From: Planctomonas psychrotolerans | Lineage (GTDB): Bacteria > Actinomycetota > Actinomycetes > Actinomycetales > Microbacteriaceae | Direction: 5' to 3' | Length of the DNA stretch: 64,000 nt | NCBI RefSeq assembly: GCF_008642235.1 | Contig: NZ_SJEV01000001.1 | Coordinates: 744,001-808,000 of the forward strand | Part shown: piece after piece, positions 35,019 through 43,333 of the stretch | How the letters are laid out: every line of letters starts with the position of its first letter | Position numbering within the stretch: the first letter of the stretch is position 1 | Translations under genes and position numbers: made by a program | The notes under the pieces: generated by a model | Told to the model about the DNA's origin: nothing | What the model saw: the letters and a program-made list of their open reading frames with translations, nothing else | The model's database searches: none

Positions 35019-38000
35019 TACTTCTGGCAGCTCACGTTGGTGACGCCGAATCCGGTCCCGGTGAGGGTGTTGTCGCAGCCGACGATCGCGCCGGTGCCCG
35101 GGGTGGTGATCCGGACGCCGTAGAAGGCGGGGTTCACGTCGGCGGCGGAGTTCCCGACGAAGACGTTGTTCCTCCCCCACCCCTCGACCGTGGCGACCTC
35201 GACGGACTTGATGCCGTCCTCCGGCGAGTTCGTGCCGCTGTTGCCCTCGACGATGTAGTCGTTCCCGCTGACAGAGATCCAGGACAGCGCGTACCGGGTG
35301 TCGAGGAGCGCGCCGTCGATCGTGTTGCTGGCGATCCAGCCCTGTTCCGTACCGGACTTCGCCTCGATCCCCTCCACCGTGGTGGCGGTGATGACGTTCG
35401 ACAGCACCGAGTTGCGGTTGCTGCGGTCGGGAAGGCAGTCCGAGAACGTGCACCAGTTCGAAGGGTCGGAGCCGATGTAGATGCCCTCACCGTACTCGGG
35501 CGTGTACAGACCCGTCCGGTGAATCGTGTTGGCGAGAACGAAGCTGTCCGTGGTGTTCGTCCGAAGGTGGACGGCCTCCTCGCCGATGTCCGACAGCGCG
35601 ATGTCCGAGACCGTGATGGCGGAACTGTTCACCACCATCACCCCCTTCTTCACATTGCGTATTGTCATGCCCGTCAGGATGACGTGCGAGGACGAGGTCA
35701 TCTGGAAGCCGTATCCCGAGGTGAAGCTTCCGGCGTCGAACACCGCGTCCCGGCTGCCGCAAATCCAGATCGGCTGGTCCGCGGTTCCCGCGGCCGAGAT
35801 GTCGAAGTTCGCCCCGTAGCTCCCGGGCGCGACGGCGATCACGTCACCGGCCTTGGCCGCGCCGAGGGCCGAGGCCAGCTCGCGGTTCGACGTGACCGTG
35901 ACCGTGGCGGTGGGACAGTTGGCGTAGCGGCCCTGCGACACGACAGGGGCCGCAACGGTGCTGGCCGACGTCGCCGCGGACGGGGCCGACTCGTTGCCGC
36001 TCGAGTCGACGGCCGTGACGCGATAGGAGTGGGTGCTGTCCGGGTCGAGTCCCACGTCGAGCATGGAGACGTCCGCGGGGGTGAACTCCTGCAGTAGCGT
36101 GTGCTCGCCGGCCGGGTCGGCTCGGTACAGCCGGTACGCGGTCACGTCCGGGGCGGTCACCGGGTCCCAGCGCACCAGGAGCCCTTTCCGCTCGGGAGCG
36201 ATGCGGGGAGCTGCCGGTGAATCCGGGGCTGTGCTGTCCAGGACGATGAAGCCGTCCACCGAGATCTCCGACCCGGTGGAGTTCACATTCTTGGTGCCAG
36301 TCCGTTCTACGACGATGGAGTGCGTGCCGTGCGTCAGGCCGGTGAGTTCGAAGACCACCTGCTGATCGCGTCGAGTCGACGAGTACAGGTCGACCAGCCG
36401 GACGGAATGCCCGTCGATGTAGACCTTGCCGATGCCCGAGTAATGGTTGGTGCGGGTCACCCAACGGATGCCGGTGCCCTCGAAGTCGAAGCGCACCGAC
36501 GACAGACCGTCGGCGGACACCCGGTAGGAGCCGTCGAGGTCCGCGGTGGACTCGACGGTGCGCCAGGACCGGTCGTAGGTCAGCAGACCCGACTCGCTGT
36601 CGTACGTGCCGGAGGCGGGCACCGTGGTCAGCGAACTGGCGCTGACGAAATCGGTGACGACGAACGCGTCGAGGAAGACGCTGCTGCCGCTCGAGGCGGA
36701 GTTCCGCTCTCCGCTCAGTTCGATCCGGATGGTGTGCTCCCCCGCGTCGAGGACATCGGACTCGAAGACGACCGCCTGGTACACCGGGGAGGCCGAGTAC
36801 AGGTCGACGGAGCCGACCTTCAGTCCGTCGATGTACACGGTGCCGATCCCGGCGTAGTCGTTCGTCCGCGACACCCACTTCACGCTCGTGCCGGTGAACT
36901 TGAGCTGTGCGGAGCCGGCGCTGTTCAGACGGCCGTGCGATCCGCCGCTGTCGCTGCCGGAGGAGACGGTGGACCACGTGCCCGATCGGGCGATGGCCGG
37001 GGAGCCGTCCTCGTGCGTGCCCGAACCGACCGCGGCGTCGAGCACGACCAGATTGTCGAGGAAGATGTTCGACCCGGTCGAGCCGGCGTTCCGCGTTCCC
37101 GCGCGCTCGATCCGGATGGTGTGCTCGCCCCTCTCCAGCGGACCCGAGTCGAAGACCACCGTCTGGAAGGTGGCCGACGGGGAGTAGAGGTCGACGGAGG
37201 CCACCTTCACGTCGTCGACGTAGACGGTGGCGATACCGGCGTAGCTGTTCGTGCGGGCGACCCAGCGCACGCCCGTTCCCGCGAACCTCAGTTCGGCGGA
37301 CCCGTAGGCGTCGAGGCGCCCGTGCGAGCCGCCACCGTCGGAGTCGGACAGGGTCGTCGACCACGGGCCGTTCAGGATGATCGGGGCCGCGCCGTCCTCG
37401 TACGTCCCCTCCACGACGGGCGTGTTGGCGACCACCAGGCTGTCGAGGAAGATGCTCCCCCCGGTGGAGGCGGGGTTCCGGGTGCCCGTGCGCTCCACCC
37501 GGATCGTGTGCACCCCGGGGGTGAGCACTCCGGAGTCGTACACCACGGTCCGGTAGGTGGTGGTCGCCGAGTACAGGTCCACGGTCGCCACCTTCACGCC
37601 ATCGAGATACACCGTCGCGATGCCGGCGTAGTCGTTGGTGCGGGAGATCCACTGCACACCGGTGCCGACGAACTTCAGCTGGGCGTCACCGATGCCGCCG
37701 AGTCGGCCGTACGAGCCGCCGCTGTCGTAGCCGGAGGTGATGGTGGACCACGTGCCGGACGTGACGATGGAGGGCGATCCGTTCTCGTGGATGCCGGCCT
37801 CCACCGGCGTGTCCTCGACGACGAGACTGTCGAGATAGATGTTCGATCCGGTGGACGCGGGGTTCTTGCCGCCGCTGCGCTCGATCCGGATGGTGTGCTC
37901 GCCCCGGGTCAGCGGGCCGGAATCGAACACCACGGTCCGGTAGCGCGCCGAGGCGGAGTACAGGTCGACGGTCGCCACCTTGGCGCCGTCGATGAAGACG

Positions 38001-39490
38001 TGGGCCATGCCCGCGTAGCTGTTGGTGCGGGCCATCCACCGCACGGTCGTGCCGAGGAAGCGCAGCTCGGCGGTTCCCAGCGCATCGAGGCGGTCGTGCG
38101 ATCCCGCGCTGTCCGACCCGGACGTGACGGTGTACCAGGGGCCGTCGAGCACGATGGACTCGGACCCGTTCTCGTGGGTCCCGGCCTCGACGGCGATGTT
38201 GTCGACGATCATGCTGTCGAGGAAGATGCTCCCGCCGGTGGAGGCGCTGTTGCGGGTGCCCGTGTGCTCCACGCGGAACGTGTGCACTCCGGGCGTCAGG
38301 GGCCCGGAGTCGAACACCACCGTGCGGTAGGTCATGGCCGCCGAGTAGAGATCCACCGTCGCGACCTTGGCTCCGTCGAGGTACACGGCGGCGATGCCGG
38401 CGTAGTCGTTGGTGCGGGAGAGCCACTGGATGCTGGTGCCCATGAACTTCAGCTGGGCCGACCCGGTGCCGCCGAGGCGCCCGTAGGTGCCGCCGCTGTC
38501 GTACCCGGAGGTGACGGTGGACCAGGCACCGGTCATGGTGAGGGCGGGGTCGCCATCCTCGTGGATGCCCACGTCGACCGGGGCGTCATCGACGACGATG
38601 CTGTCCAGGAACAGGTTGGAACCGGTCGAGGAGGGATTCCTCGTGCCGCTCCGCTCGATCCGGATCGTGTGCTCCCCGCGGGTCAGCGGACCGGAGTCGA
38701 AGACGACGGCCTTGTAGGCGGCCGTGGCGGAGTACAGGTCCACCGTCTGCGCCAGCGTGCCGTCGATGTAGACGGAGGCGATGCCCGCGTAGCTGTTGGT
38801 GCGGGAGATCCAGCGCACGCTCGTTCCCGAGAACCGAAGATCCGCGGATCCGGCCGCGTCGATCCGCGTGTGCGATCCCCCGCTGTCGTAGCCCGACGTC
38901 ACCGTGAGCCACGCTCCCGTCATCACGATCGGCGCGGCCCCGTTTTCGTAGGTTCCGGAGAGCACCGGCGCGTTGGAAACCACCAAGCTGTCGAGGAAGA
39001 TGTTGGTACCGGTCGAGGCCGCGTTCTTCGTGCCGGTGCGCTCGATCCGGATGGTGTGGTCGCCGGGCTTGAGGTCACCGGAGTCGAACACGATCGCGCG
39101 ATACGCGGCGGACGGGCTGTACAGGTCGACGGACTTCACCTTCACGTCGTCGAGGTACACGTCGGCGATGCCGGCGTAACCGTTGGTCCGAGCGGTCCAC
39201 TGCACGCCCGTGCCGGTGAACTGCAGCGTGGCGCCGCCCACGCTGTCCATCCGCGCGTGCGATCCGCCACTGTCGTAGCCCGACGCGACCGTGGACCAGC
39301 CGCCCTCCCAGGTGATGGCCGGCGACCCGTTCTCATAGGTCCCCGCCGCATTCGCCGGAGGCGAGGTGGTCTCAGCGTTCGCCGCACTCGTTCCTCCCGG
39401 TGCCAGGAACATCCCCGCCGCCAGAACCGACACCAGCGCATAGACGACGGCTCGACGTGAGCCCCGTGCTCGGACATCTCGATTGAGCAT
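35018..39490 (-). CDS. Large secreted protein: eight tandem carbohydrate-binding-like repeats, fibronectin III, right-handed beta-helix
   Basis: About 1490 residues from ATG at 39490 (a GGGGGGAA stretch precedes it; ATG codons at 39519 and 39565 are possible). Residues 1-45 are a Sec signal: basic start, hydrophobic core, cleavage near NAE. Residues about 50-1087 are eight repeats of ~129 residues of a sandwich-like module (core GTGVQW..RTN.YAGI..VY.DG...VDLYS..YR.VVFDSG.L..G.HTIR.ER.GT.N..STG..IFLDS). These resemble sugar-binding modules of secreted enzymes. About 1088-1180 a fibronectin III domain (VTAYRLYR, SYRVTAVDSSGNES). About 1190-1490 a parallel beta-helix of pectate-lyase/nosD type (ILTGMTIRNVKKG, ALSDIGEEAVHL), with one Cys pair. 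No LPXTG or membrane anchor, so it is released. No enzyme residue can be named. Likely binds or acts on polysaccharide. The 247 nt upstream to recN hold a weak TAGCGT near 39590 but no clear promoter. Confidence 0.85.
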   Translation of the reverse strand: MLNRDVRARGSRRAVVYALVSVLAAGMFLAPGGTSAANAETTSPPANAAGTYENGSPAITWEGGWSTVASGYDSGGSHARMDSVGGATLQFTGTGVQWTARTNGYAGIADVYLDDVKVKSVDLYSPSAAYRAIVFDSGDLKPGDHTIRIERTGTKNAASTGTNIFLDSLVVSNAPVLSGTYENGAAPIVMTGAWLTVTSGYDSGGSHTRIDAAGSADLRFSGTSVRWISRTNSYAGIASVYIDGTLAQTVDLYSATAAYKAVVFDSGPLTRGEHTIRIERSGTRNPSSTGSNLFLDSIVVDDAPVDVGIHEDGDPALTMTGAWSTVTSGYDSGGTYGRLGGTGSAQLKFMGTSIQWLSRTNDYAGIAAVYLDGAKVATVDLYSAAMTYRTVVFDSGPLTPGVHTFRVEHTGTRNSASTGGSIFLDSMIVDNIAVEAGTHENGSESIVLDGPWYTVTSGSDSAGSHDRLDALGTAELRFLGTTVRWMARTNSYAGMAHVFIDGAKVATVDLYSASARYRTVVFDSGPLTRGEHTIRIERSGGKNPASTGSNIYLDSLVVEDTPVEAGIHENGSPSIVTSGTWSTITSGYDSGGSYGRLGGIGDAQLKFVGTGVQWISRTNDYAGIATVYLDGVKVATVDLYSATTTYRTVVYDSGVLTPGVHTIRVERTGTRNPASTGGSIFLDSLVVANTPVVEGTYEDGAAPIILNGPWSTTLSDSDGGGSHGRLDAYGSAELRFAGTGVRWVARTNSYAGIATVYVDDVKVASVDLYSPSATFQTVVFDSGPLERGEHTIRIERAGTRNAGSTGSNIFLDNLVVLDAAVGSGTHEDGSPAIARSGTWSTVSSGSDSGGSHGRLNSAGSAQLKFTGTSVKWVSRTNDYAGIGTVYIDGLKVGSVDLYSASPVYQAVVFESDVLDAGEHTIRIELSGERNSASSGSSVFLDAFVVTDFVSASSLTTVPASGTYDSESGLLTYDRSWRTVESTADLDGSYRVSADGLSSVRFDFEGTGIRWVTRTNHYSGIGKVYIDGHSVRLVDLYSSTRRDQQVVFELTGLTHGTHSIVVERTGTKNVNSTGSEISVDGFIVLDSTAPDSPAAPRIAPERKGLLVRWDPVTAPDVTAYRLYRADPAGEHTLLQEFTPADVSMLDVGLDPDSTHSYRVTAVDSSGNESAPSAATSASTVAAPVVSQGRYANCPTATVTVTSNRELASALGAAKAGDVIAVAPGSYGANFDISAAGTADQPIWICGSRDAVFDAGSFTSGYGFQMTSSSHVILTGMTIRNVKKGVMVVNSSAITVSDIALSDIGEEAVHLRTNTTDSFVLANTIHRTGLYTPEYGEGIYIGSDPSNWCTFSDCLPDRSNRNSVLSNVITATTVEGIEAKSGTEQGWIASNTIDGALLDTRYALSWISVSGNDYIVEGNSGTNSPEDGIKSVEVATVEGWGRNNVFVGNSAADVNPAFYGVRITTPGTGAIVGCDNTLTGTGFGVTNVSCQK
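36230..39343 (-). repeat. Eight-copy ~387-bp coding tandem repeat with two alternating subtypes
   Basis: Copies in order of translation start at about 39343, 38956, 38569, 38182, 37795, 37408, 37021 and 36610; copies 1-6 are 129 codons, copy 7 is 137 and copy 8 about 127. Copies 2, 4, 6 share RTNSYAG, L-x-RGEHTIRIER and STGSN; copies 3, 5 share GIHE, AQLKF, RTNDYAG, LTPGVHT and STGGS; 7 partly follows 3/5. Copy 8 is the most diverged. Confidence 0.9.
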
Positions 39491-39737
39491 GGGTGTGTTC
39501 CCCCCGGTGATTCGCATGGCCGGCACCCCACCCCCCGGTGTTTCGGCGCCGTCCGGGCGCGGCACATCTGCCGCCGCCCGCGATCGACGCTAATGAAGTC
39601 CCGGCGGGATCTCGTCCCCACGTTCGGGGGCGCCGCGACGATGGCCCGCCGGGGTTCGCGCCGACGACGCGGCTGGGGCGTGCTGATCGAGACCGGACGA
39701 CTTCCGGCCGGAGCGTCGGCCCTGTAGAAGCGGGCGG

Positions 39738-41438
39738 TCAGGAGCCGGACAGCGCGGCGGCGGTCGAAACCAGTTCGCGGGCGTGGGCGAGACCGCTCTC
39801 GGAATCGGGGAGGCCCGACAGCAGGCGCGCCATCTCGGCGATGCGGTCGTCGCCGGTGAGTCGCGAGACGCTGCTCGCGGTGACCGCACCGTCGCTGTCC
39901 TTCGCCACGCGCAGGTGATTGGTCGCGAACGCGGCGACCTGCGCGAGGTGCGTCACCACGATCACCTGCGCCTGCTCGGCAAGACGGGCCAGGCGCCGAC
40001 CGATCTCGATGGCGGCCGCGCCACCGACTCCGGCATCCACCTCGTCGAAGACGAAGGTGGGCACCGGATCCGTTCCCGCGATCACCACCTCGATGGCGAG
40101 CATCACCCGGGACAGCTCACCGCCGGATGCCCCGCGCCCGATCGGCCGCGCCTCGGCACCGGCATGCGGGCGCAGCAGCACCGACACGCGGTCGGCACCG
40201 GACATCGACAGCTCCGGTTTCGCCTCGAGCTCGACGACGAGGCTGGCGTCGGCCATGGCCAGCGCGGAGAGCTCGGCGGTCACCGCCTCGGCGAGTTCCG
40301 TCGCCTTCGCCCGGCGAACGGTCGTCAGTTGCTCTGCGAGTGCACGGACGGCGGCAGCGTCCTCCTCCACGGTCACCGTGAGAGAGTCGATACGGTCGGT
40401 GTCGCTCTCCAGCTCGAGCAGCCGACTGCTGCCGGCGTCGAGGTAGTCGATGACCTCGTCGAGGGTCGGACCGTACTTGCGGCTCAGCGCGGTCAGCTCG
40501 GAGCGGCGCTCCTGCACGATCTCCAGCTCCCGCCCGCCGTCGGCGTCGAGGCCCGCCAGGTAACTGGCGAGCTGGCCGGCCACGTCGGAGAGGAGGAAGG
40601 ATGCGTTCGCGAGCGCCTCGGTCACCGGCGCGAGCAGCGGATCGTGATCGGCCACCCGGTCGAGGCGCCGGCGCGCGGTGTCGACGAGTCCGATCGCGTC
40701 GGCGGCTCCGCCGACGTCGGACGTGGAGAGCACCTCGTGGGCTTCCGCTCCGGCGAGCCGGAGGTCTTCGAGGTTCGACAGCCGATCGGCTCGTTCCGTC
40801 AGCTCCACGTCTTCGCCGCGCTGCGGGTTCACCGCCTCGATCTCCGCCATCGCGTCGCGGAGCAACGCCGCCTCGCGTCGACGCGCCTGCTGCTCGGCCA
40901 CGAGGTCCGTCAGTTCCTCCTCGTGCGACCGCCACGCCCGGAACGCGTCCTGATACGGACCCAGCACGTCGGTCAGCGCCGCGCCCGCGAACCGGTCGAG
41001 GGCCTCCCGCTGCGCGGTCGACGAGCGGAGGCGGATCTGGTCGGACTGGCCGTGCACCACCACGAGGTGCTGGCCGAGTTCGCCGAGCACGCCGACCGGC
41101 GCCCCTCGCCCCCCGACGGTCGCTCGACTCCGGCCCTCCGGCGACACGGATCGGCCGAGGATCAGCTCGCCGGCCTCCACGTCTCCCCCGGCGTCCCGCA
41201 CCCTCTCCGCCACGGCACCGTCATCGGGGACGAGCCACCGTCCCTCGACCACGGCCCGGTCGCTCCCCTGCCGAACGGCTCCCGCGTCGGACCGCTCACC
41301 GAGGAGAAGCCCCAACGCCGTGACGACCATCGTCTTCCCGGCGCCGGTCTCCCCCGTGAGAGCGGTGAAGCCGGGCCCGAGCGGCAGGGTGGTCGTCCCG
41401 ATGACGCCGAGGTTCCGGATCGAGATCTCCTCGATCAC
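39738..41438 (-). CDS. recN: DNA repair protein RecN
   Basis: SMC-like ATPase for double-strand break repair, 566 residues, cytoplasmic. Walker A TGETGAGKTMV near residue 31, then a long central charged helical region (about 150-390) that forms the coiled coil, the C-terminal ABC signature ASGGELSRVMLAIEV and Walker B FVFDEVDAGVGG, and the His of VVTHLAQVAAF. GTG at 41438 overlaps the NAD kinase stop (GTGA, 41435-41438). Gene order recN-NAD kinase-tlyA-small-HAD-TPR equals mycobacterial Rv1696-Rv1691. A LexA box was not seen in front of it because it is inside an operon. Confidence 0.94.
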   Translation of the reverse strand: MIEEISIRNLGVIGTTTLPLGPGFTALTGETGAGKTMVVTALGLLLGERSDAGAVRQGSDRAVVEGRWLVPDDGAVAERVRDAGGDVEAGELILGRSVSPEGRSRATVGGRGAPVGVLGELGQHLVVVHGQSDQIRLRSSTAQREALDRFAGAALTDVLGPYQDAFRAWRSHEEELTDLVAEQQARRREAALLRDAMAEIEAVNPQRGEDVELTERADRLSNLEDLRLAGAEAHEVLSTSDVGGAADAIGLVDTARRRLDRVADHDPLLAPVTEALANASFLLSDVAGQLASYLAGLDADGGRELEIVQERRSELTALSRKYGPTLDEVIDYLDAGSSRLLELESDTDRIDSLTVTVEEDAAAVRALAEQLTTVRRAKATELAEAVTAELSALAMADASLVVELEAKPELSMSGADRVSVLLRPHAGAEARPIGRGASGGELSRVMLAIEVVIAGTDPVPTFVFDEVDAGVGGAAAIEIGRRLARLAEQAQVIVVTHLAQVAAFATNHLRVAKDSDGAVTASSVSRLTGDDRIAEMARLLSGLPDSESGLAHARELVSTAAALSGS

Positions 41439-42370
41439 CGGGGTTCCCTGGGCTCGACCGGGCCACGCCACCCCTCGACCGGCAGCGCGAACTTGCGCAC
41501 GAGACGGTCGGTGAAGGGCGCCTCGCGCAAGCGGGCCAGACGCACCGGAACGGTCGAGCGTCGCGCCTCGACGCGGGATCCGCGGGGCAGGTCGACCGTC
41601 CGGCGACCGTCGCACCAGAGCACGCCAACACCGAGGTTCCGTTCGAGCAGTTCGACGGCGAGTACGGAGTCCGGTCCCACCACCATGGGGCGGGCGAAGA
41701 GGGAGTGGGCGCTGATCGGCACGAGGAGCAGAGCCTCGAGGCTCGGCCAGACGATGGGTCCCCCCGCCGAGAAGGAGTAGGCGGTCGACCCGGTCGGCGT
41801 CGACATGACGACACCGTCGCAGCCGAACGACGACAGCGGGCGTCCGTCCACCTCGATGATCACCTCGAGCATGCGCTCCCGGCTCGCCTTCTCCACCGTC
41901 GCCTCGTTGAGCGCCCAGGTGGTGAAGACGATCTGCTCGTCCACCTCGACACGAACCTCGAGCGTCATGCGCTCTTCGACGGCATAGTCGCGGTCCAGGG
42001 CGCGGTGCACCGTCGACGTCAGATCCTCCCGCTCGCTCTCGGCGAGGAAGCCGACGTGGCCGAGATTCACGCCGAGGAGCGGCACGGAGGTTCCGCGGAC
42101 GATCTCGGCGGCACGCAGGATGGTGCCGTCGCCGCCCAGCACCACCACGAGCTCCAGGTCGGACGTCGGCACGTCCGTGCCGAGGACGGCGATGTCGCCG
42201 AGACTGGCGGCGTGAGCGACGAGGTCCGTCTTCTCCTCCTCGCGCAGCACGGGGGTGACTCCGGCGTCGGCGAGCTGGGTCAGCACGCTCACGGCGGCCT
42301 CGCGCGAGTCGACGCGTCCGGTGTGCGACACCACCAGGATGTGCCTGCCCGCTACCGCCACGGTCGTCAC
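41435..42370 (-). CDS. nadK: NAD kinase
   Basis: Phosphorylates NAD to NADP with ATP or polyphosphate. 311 residues; GTG at 42370 overlaps the tlyA stop. Motifs LGGDGTILRAA near residue 85 (diphosphate loop and catalytic Asp), NLGHVGFLAESE, and DGVVMSTPTGSTAYSFSAGGP near residue 197. C-terminal beta-structure is intact. Central gene of the tlyA-nadK-recN set. Confidence 0.95.
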   Translation of the reverse strand: MTTVAVAGRHILVVSHTGRVDSREAAVSVLTQLADAGVTPVLREEEKTDLVAHAASLGDIAVLGTDVPTSDLELVVVLGGDGTILRAAEIVRGTSVPLLGVNLGHVGFLAESEREDLTSTVHRALDRDYAVEERMTLEVRVEVDEQIVFTTWALNEATVEKASRERMLEVIIEVDGRPLSSFGCDGVVMSTPTGSTAYSFSAGGPIVWPSLEALLLVPISAHSLFARPMVVGPDSVLAVELLERNLGVGVLWCDGRRTVDLPRGSRVEARRSTVPVRLARLREAPFTDRLVRKFALPVEGWRGPVEPREPR

Positions 42371-43170
42371 ACTCCCACCAGTTCGTTCACGCGTCCTAGC
42401 CATTCTGTCGGATTGCTGCCGCCCGTGGAGGTCAACCAAACGAGGTACTCCGGATTCCCAGCCCCGCCGAGGATGGGGGACGACACGAGGCCCGCCGTAC
42501 CGAGTCCCCGATCCCACGCCGACCAGAGCACCCTGGTGACGGCATCGCTCCGCAGCGCCGCCGAGGTGACGATGCCCTCGCGGATGCCTCCCCGTCCCAC
42601 CTCGAACTGAGGCTTGATCAGAAGCACGTAGTCGGCCTCGAGCCCCACCGTCGACACGAGCGGGGGTAGTACGAGGGTGAGGGAGATGAAGGAAAGGTCG
42701 CCGACCACAAGGGTGGGCGTGGCGCTCTCCCGAGTGAACTGCTCGAGCAGCCCGGGAGTGAGGTCGCGCACGTTAACGCCCTCCACGACCTCCACCTCAC
42801 GGCGGGCACGAATCTCCGGGGCGAGCTGGCCGTGGCCGACGTCGAGGGCGATCACCCGGCGCGCCCCGCGCTCGAGCAGCACCTGGGTGAATCCGCCGGT
42901 GCTCGCTCCGACGTCGAGGCAGAGAGCCCCGTCGACGGGTACGGGGAAGGCGTCGAGGGCGGCGACGAGCTTGTGCGCACCGCGACTCACGTAGGAGTCG
43001 GGGGCCTCGACCCGGATGTCGGCGCCATCCTCGACCCGGTGCGACGGCTTCACGATCCACGCGCCGTCGACGCTCACCCGACCCTCGGTGATGAGGTGGG
43101 CCGCGGCGGTGCGGGATCGGGCGAGACCGCGGGCCGCGAGTACCGCGTCGAGCCGACCGTCAGCCGCCAT
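42367..43170 (-). CDS. tlyA: TlyA family rRNA 2'-O-methyltransferase (S4 domain)
   Basis: Methylates rRNA (in mycobacteria 16S and 23S riboses, affecting capreomycin sensitivity). 267 residues. S4 RNA-binding domain at about 1-60 (RLDAVLAARGLARSRTAAAHLI, VSVDG), then the FtsJ-like methyltransferase with CLDVGASTGGFTQVLL (SAM motif I), the catalytic-set Lys in GAHKLVAA, GDLSFISL, and KPQFE. ATG at 43170 lies inside the end of the small upstream gene (overlap 11 nt). Confidence 0.93.
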   Translation of the reverse strand: MAADGRLDAVLAARGLARSRTAAAHLITEGRVSVDGAWIVKPSHRVEDGADIRVEAPDSYVSRGAHKLVAALDAFPVPVDGALCLDVGASTGGFTQVLLERGARRVIALDVGHGQLAPEIRARREVEVVEGVNVRDLTPGLLEQFTRESATPTLVVGDLSFISLTLVLPPLVSTVGLEADYVLLIKPQFEVGRGGIREGIVTSAALRSDAVTRVLWSAWDRGLGTAGLVSSPILGGAGNPEYLVWLTSTGGSNPTEWLGRVNELVGV

Positions 43171-43321
43171 GGGAGAGCGCGTCCCCGCCCTCCAGGCGGG
43201 ACCGCAGCCGATCGTGCAGGCGCATCAGCTCGGCCGGTCGGTCCTCGAGTGGCAATTGCTCGATGTCGTTGACCTCGCGCAGCAGCTCGCTCTCCGTCAT
43301 GTCGGTCCGATCGTCGCTCAC
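43160..43321 (-). CDS. Small conserved protein (53 residues), Rv1693-like position
   Basis: GTG at 43321, stop at 43160-43162, 53 residues: MSDDRTDMTESELLREVNDI and so on, ending in DALSHGG. Acidic-basic mixed, ELMRLHDRLRSRLEGGDA is likely helical. No known motif and function unknown. It holds the same place as M. tuberculosis Rv1693 between the HAD phosphatase and tlyA. A leaderless -10 box TAGCGT (43328-43333) precedes it by 6 nt, and the reading frame is in-frame across its length with no better alternative, so I call it real. Too short for many ORF finders. Confidence 0.75.
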   Translation of the reverse strand: MSDDRTDMTESELLREVNDIEQLPLEDRPAELMRLHDRLRSRLEGGDALSHGG

Positions 43322-43327
43322 GCACCC

Positions 43328-43333
43328 ACGCTA
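43328..43333 (-). promoter_or_regulatory. -10 box of leaderless promoter for the 53-residue gene and tlyA-nadK-recN
   Basis: TAGCGT on the minus strand, beginning with the TAG stop of the HAD gene, 6 nt before GTG at 43321. Confidence 0.55.

Noticed and set aside
36320-39460. Plus-strand open frame of about 1046 codons antisense to the repeat protein
   Set aside because: It mirrors the minus-strand repeats with GC-rich codons, gives a repetitive Arg/Val/Gly/Asp-rich product without a fold or ribosome site, and the opposite strand has signal peptide, domains and stop in order.
42600-43170. Frameshift in tlyA
   Set aside because: The S4 and methyltransferase motifs are in one frame; the other frames only give Arg-rich shadow ORFs.
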